A stretch of DNA of 64,000 bases from contig NZ_CP097870.1 of the NCBI RefSeq assembly GCF_029223545.1, forward strand, positions 3,782,001 through 3,846,000. The letters are read 5' to 3'. Shown in pieces: positions 61,937 through 64,000 of this stretch. This DNA is from Thauera sp. GDN1. Its GTDB lineage: Bacteria > Pseudomonadota > Gammaproteobacteria > Burkholderiales > Rhodocyclaceae. Made by a program: the position numbers and the translations under genes. The notes under the pieces were generated by a model. It had not been told where the DNA came from. It did not search any database and saw only the letters and a list, made by a program, of their open reading frames with translations. How positions within the stretch are numbered: the first letter of the stretch is position 1; each line of letters starts with the position of its first letter.

Positions 61937-63132
61937 GACGCCACCCCGGGGATGCGTTCGACCAGCTCGATGCGGCTGCTCGCCTTCAGCGGCTTCTGGC
62001 TGTAGACCACCACCCGCTCGCCGCCCTGCAGCCCTTCGAGCACCTGCACGCGCCCGGCGAGGTCGGACGCGCCGAGGCGCAGCGGCACGAAGCGCAGTTC
62101 GCGCGCGCCCTCGACCACCCACGCGCCGAGCCGGCCCTCGACCCGCTGCACCGCCGCGTTCGGCACCACCGGCCGCGCGGGCAGCGCCGGCAGGGCGACC
62201 GTGATCTCGGCGAGCTCGCCGAGCGGCGGCAGGCGCGCGGGCGGCTGGGCAAAGCCGACCTTGGCGACCACCTCCTCGGTGACCGCATCGGCCTGCGGCT
62301 CGACGCGCAGCACGGTGCCGGCGAGCGCCTCGCCGGCGCGCGAGCGCAGCGCGATCCGCGCCGGCAGCTCCGCACCCAGCCCGGTGGCGCGCTGCTGGTC
62401 GAAGCGGGCGTGGATCCACACGCTCGCCGGCTCGACGATGTCCACCACCGCCTGGCCGGCCACCACCGTGGTCCCGGGATCGGCGTCGCGGCGCACCACG
62501 AGGCCATCCACCGGCGCCACCAGGCGCAGGTTGGCGCGCTGCAGGCGCAGCGCGTCGCGCTCGGCGCGCAGGCGGACGAGGTCCTGGCGTGCGGCCTCGA
62601 TGCCGGCGGTGGCGGCCTGCTGCGCGGCCGCTGCGGCGTCGGCCTCCTGGCGCCTGGCGGCGGCCGCCTCCGTGCTGACGCTGTTCGCCTGCAGCAGGCG
62701 GGCATAGCGGCTCGCCTGCGCATCGGCGAAGCTGCGCCGCGCGCCGACCTCGCGCGCCTGCGCCTGGGCGGCGAGCACATTGGCCTCGGCACGACGCAGC
62801 GCGGCGTCCTGCGCGGCGAGGCGCTCGTCGAGATCGACCGGGTCCATCTCGCCCACGACCTGGCCGGCACGCACCGTGTCGCCCGGCTGCACCGACACCG
62901 TCGCCACGCGGCCGGCGAAGGTCGGGCCGATGCGATGGCTGTAGCGCGCCTCGACCGTGCCGATGCCGAACAGCTCCGGCGCCAGCGCCAGGGATTCCAC
63001 CGTCGCCACCGTCACCGGCACCGCGGCCAGCGGGCCGGTGCGCAGCGCGACGAAGACGAGCAGCGCGAGGAGCGGCAGCAGCACCGCGAGCAGGCCGAAC
63101 AGGCGCCGCTTGGTCGCAAGCCAGGTCTTCAT
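61933..63132 (-). CDS. HlyD/MFP periplasmic adaptor subunit of the exporter
   Basis: A 399-aa membrane-fusion protein. One N-terminal helix, a biotinyl-lipoyl-like half (RIGPTFAGRVATVSVQPGDTV), a long Ala-rich coiled-coil hairpin (residues 105-205), the second lipoyl half (LRLVAPVDGLVVRRDADPG) and beta-barrel domains. It connects the permease to an outer-membrane channel, which is not in the window. Overlaps both neighbours by four bases. Confidence 0.92.
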   Translation of the reverse strand: MKTWLATKRRLFGLLAVLLPLLALLVFVALRTGPLAAVPVTVATVESLALAPELFGIGTVEARYSHRIGPTFAGRVATVSVQPGDTVRAGQVVGEMDPVDLDERLAAQDAALRRAEANVLAAQAQAREVGARRSFADAQASRYARLLQANSVSTEAAAARRQEADAAAAAQQAATAGIEAARQDLVRLRAERDALRLQRANLRLVAPVDGLVVRRDADPGTTVVAGQAVVDIVEPASVWIHARFDQQRATGLGAELPARIALRSRAGEALAGTVLRVEPQADAVTEEVVAKVGFAQPPARLPPLGELAEITVALPALPARPVVPNAAVQRVEGRLGAWVVEGARELRFVPLRLGASDLAGRVQVLEGLQGGERVVVYSQKPLKASSRIELVERIPGVAS

Positions 63133-63731
63133 GGCTGCCTCCGGATGCCGCGCAGGTAGAGCTCGAGCACCGCCGGCGCCTCGCGCCGGATGCGTTCGGG
63201 GTCGCCGGCGAGCAGCGACTGCATCACCAGGCCCTGGATGGTGCCGATGAACAGGGTCGCCGCGGCGTCGAGGTCGATGTCGGTGGCGATCTCACCGCCC
63301 GCCTGGCCGGCTTCGAGCAGGGCGCGCACGCGTTCGCCGTAGCGCCGGATCAGGGTCTGCGCCATGCGCTTGGGCCCGCTCGCCTCGGCGCGCTGCAGTT
63401 CGCCGAACATCATGCGCGGCACGCCCGGATGCTCGACGACGAAGGCGACGTGGGCGAGGAACATGCTGCGCAGCGCCGCGAGCGGACCGGGCGCCTCGCC
63501 GACGGCGCGTTCGATGCGCTGCATCAGGCGCTCCGCCACCCACTCCATCACCGCGGTCCACAGCGCTTCCTTGGTCGGGAAATGGCGGAACAGCGCCCCC
63601 TGGGTCAGCCGCATGCGGCCGGCGATGGCGGCGGTGGTGATCTCGCTCGGGTTCTGCTCGGCGGCGAGGGCCAGCACCGTCTCAACGGTGACGTTGCGGC
63701 GTTCGTCGGCGGGGAGATGGCGGGCAGGCAT
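63129..63731 (-). CDS. TetR family repressor of the exporter operon
   Basis: A 200-aa regulator. The N-terminal HTH is ITTAAIAGRMRLTQGALFRHFPTK (about 30-53). The remainder is a helical ligand-binding domain. It is the first gene of the exporter operon and overlaps the adaptor start. A perfect inverted repeat 30 bases upstream is the probable autoregulatory operator; the inducer is unknown. Confidence 0.92.
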   Translation of the reverse strand: MPARHLPADERRNVTVETVLALAAEQNPSEITTAAIAGRMRLTQGALFRHFPTKEALWTAVMEWVAERLMQRIERAVGEAPGPLAALRSMFLAHVAFVVEHPGVPRMMFGELQRAEASGPKRMAQTLIRRYGERVRALLEAGQAGGEIATDIDLDAAATLFIGTIQGLVMQSLLAGDPERIRREAPAVLELYLRGIRRQP

Positions 63732-63760
63732 GGGAGGCGATCCTGTGATCGTGAGAAGTG

Positions 63761-63778
63761 AGTGAGTATTTACTCACT
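63761..63778. promoter_or_regulatory. Probable TetR operator upstream of the exporter operon
   Basis: AGTGAGTA-TT-TACTCACT, 8-bp perfect arms with a two-base spacer. It stands 30 bases upstream of the tetR ATG. AT content rises locally. Such sites are typical of AcrR-type repressors. Confidence 0.7.
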
Positions 63779-63888
63779 TTTAGTCCACGGATTCAAGGCC
63801 GGCAAGGCGCGCGAGCGCGCGTGGGCGACCGAACGTGCCCGGGACCCGCATTCCGGATCCGGGCGAGGCGTCCCTCGCGCGTCGGTGC

Positions 63889-64000
63889 TCAGCGCGCCAG
63901 CGGCAGCTCCAGCACCGCGCGCAGGCCGCCCAGCGGCGAAGCCTCCAGGCGCGCATCGCCACCATAGAGGCGGGCGAGTTCGCGCACGATGGACAGGCCC
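63889..64000 (-). CDS. Sensor histidine kinase, C-terminal fragment
   Basis: The last 36 codons of a gene entering from the right edge. GLSIVRELARLYGGDARLEAS is the G2 box and final strand of a HATPase_c domain, ending ELPLAR. The rest of the kinase lies outside the window. Confidence 0.8.
   Translation of the reverse strand, partial: GLSIVRELARLYGGDARLEASPLGGLRAVLELPLAR

Overview
The window reads as chromosomal DNA of a high-GC betaproteobacterium of the Rhodocyclales (Thauera/Azoarcus/Aromatoleum type). The grounds are: high GC with strong third-position G/C in nearly every gene, a DUF3460 gene, the gmk-rpoZ-spoT order, rph-rdgB-hemW, metXW, and a respiratory nitrate region joined to cytochrome c maturation genes. 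Genus-level placement is inference. No rRNA, tRNA, CRISPR array, integrase or intact insertion sequence was seen.

Layout. 1-1.6 kb: two permeases of a branched-chain amino acid ABC transporter (livM is cut by the window edge). 1.8-6.2 kb: a large EF-hand/membrane protein, an MBL-fold hydrolase and gdhA. 6.5-8.8 kb: a Kbp-like BON-LysM protein, a thioesterase and an HI0933-type flavoprotein. 8.8-11.9 kb: an Lrp regulator, dadA and a catabolic alanine racemase. 12.1-28.4 kb: one continuous minus-strand block, narXL-napFDAGHBC-ccmABCDEFGHI. It holds sensing, periplasmic nitrate reductase and the haem-attachment machinery that NapB and NapC need. A Crp/Fnr-type regulator gene stands divergently beside narX. 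The nap promoter shows an FNR-type box exactly one class II spacing from a -10 hexamer, with NarL-like heptamers upstream. A NarL-type 7-2-7 site lies between narX and the Fnr-type gene.

29.4-41.3 kb: housekeeping genes. These are a DnaQ/GIY-YIG nuclease fusion, spoT-rpoZ-gmk, yicC, a Ser/Thr kinase-PP2C phosphatase pair, rph, rdgB, hemW and a PhoD-like phosphatase. 41.4-43.9 kb: an accessory patch, most clearly low in GC between about 42.7 and 43.7 kb. It carries a DUF2703 cysteine-rich protein, two attC-like sites in the same orientation, a two-helix membrane ORF and a HEPN-like protein. This is best read as a small integron cassette cluster without an integrase. 43.9-51.4 kb: a NYN/OST-HTH protein, a telA operon, sppA, trmB and thiSG.

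51.5-53.3 kb: metX and metW behind a SAM-II riboswitch followed by an intrinsic terminator. 53.4-59.1 kb: a multi-pass membrane protein with an unusual C-terminal domain, a small conserved protein, ampG, azlCD and a SMUG1-type uracil-DNA glycosylase. One azlC segment is nearly identical to an intergenic repeat near 37.9 kb. 59.1-63.8 kb: an aldo/keto reductase and a TetR-controlled tripartite ABC export system with its likely operator. The right edge cuts a sensor histidine kinase.

The best leads are the attC-bounded cassettes, the SAM-II/terminator leader of metX, the nap promoter architecture, the repeat-like insert in azlC, and the membrane protein at 53.5-55.2 kb.
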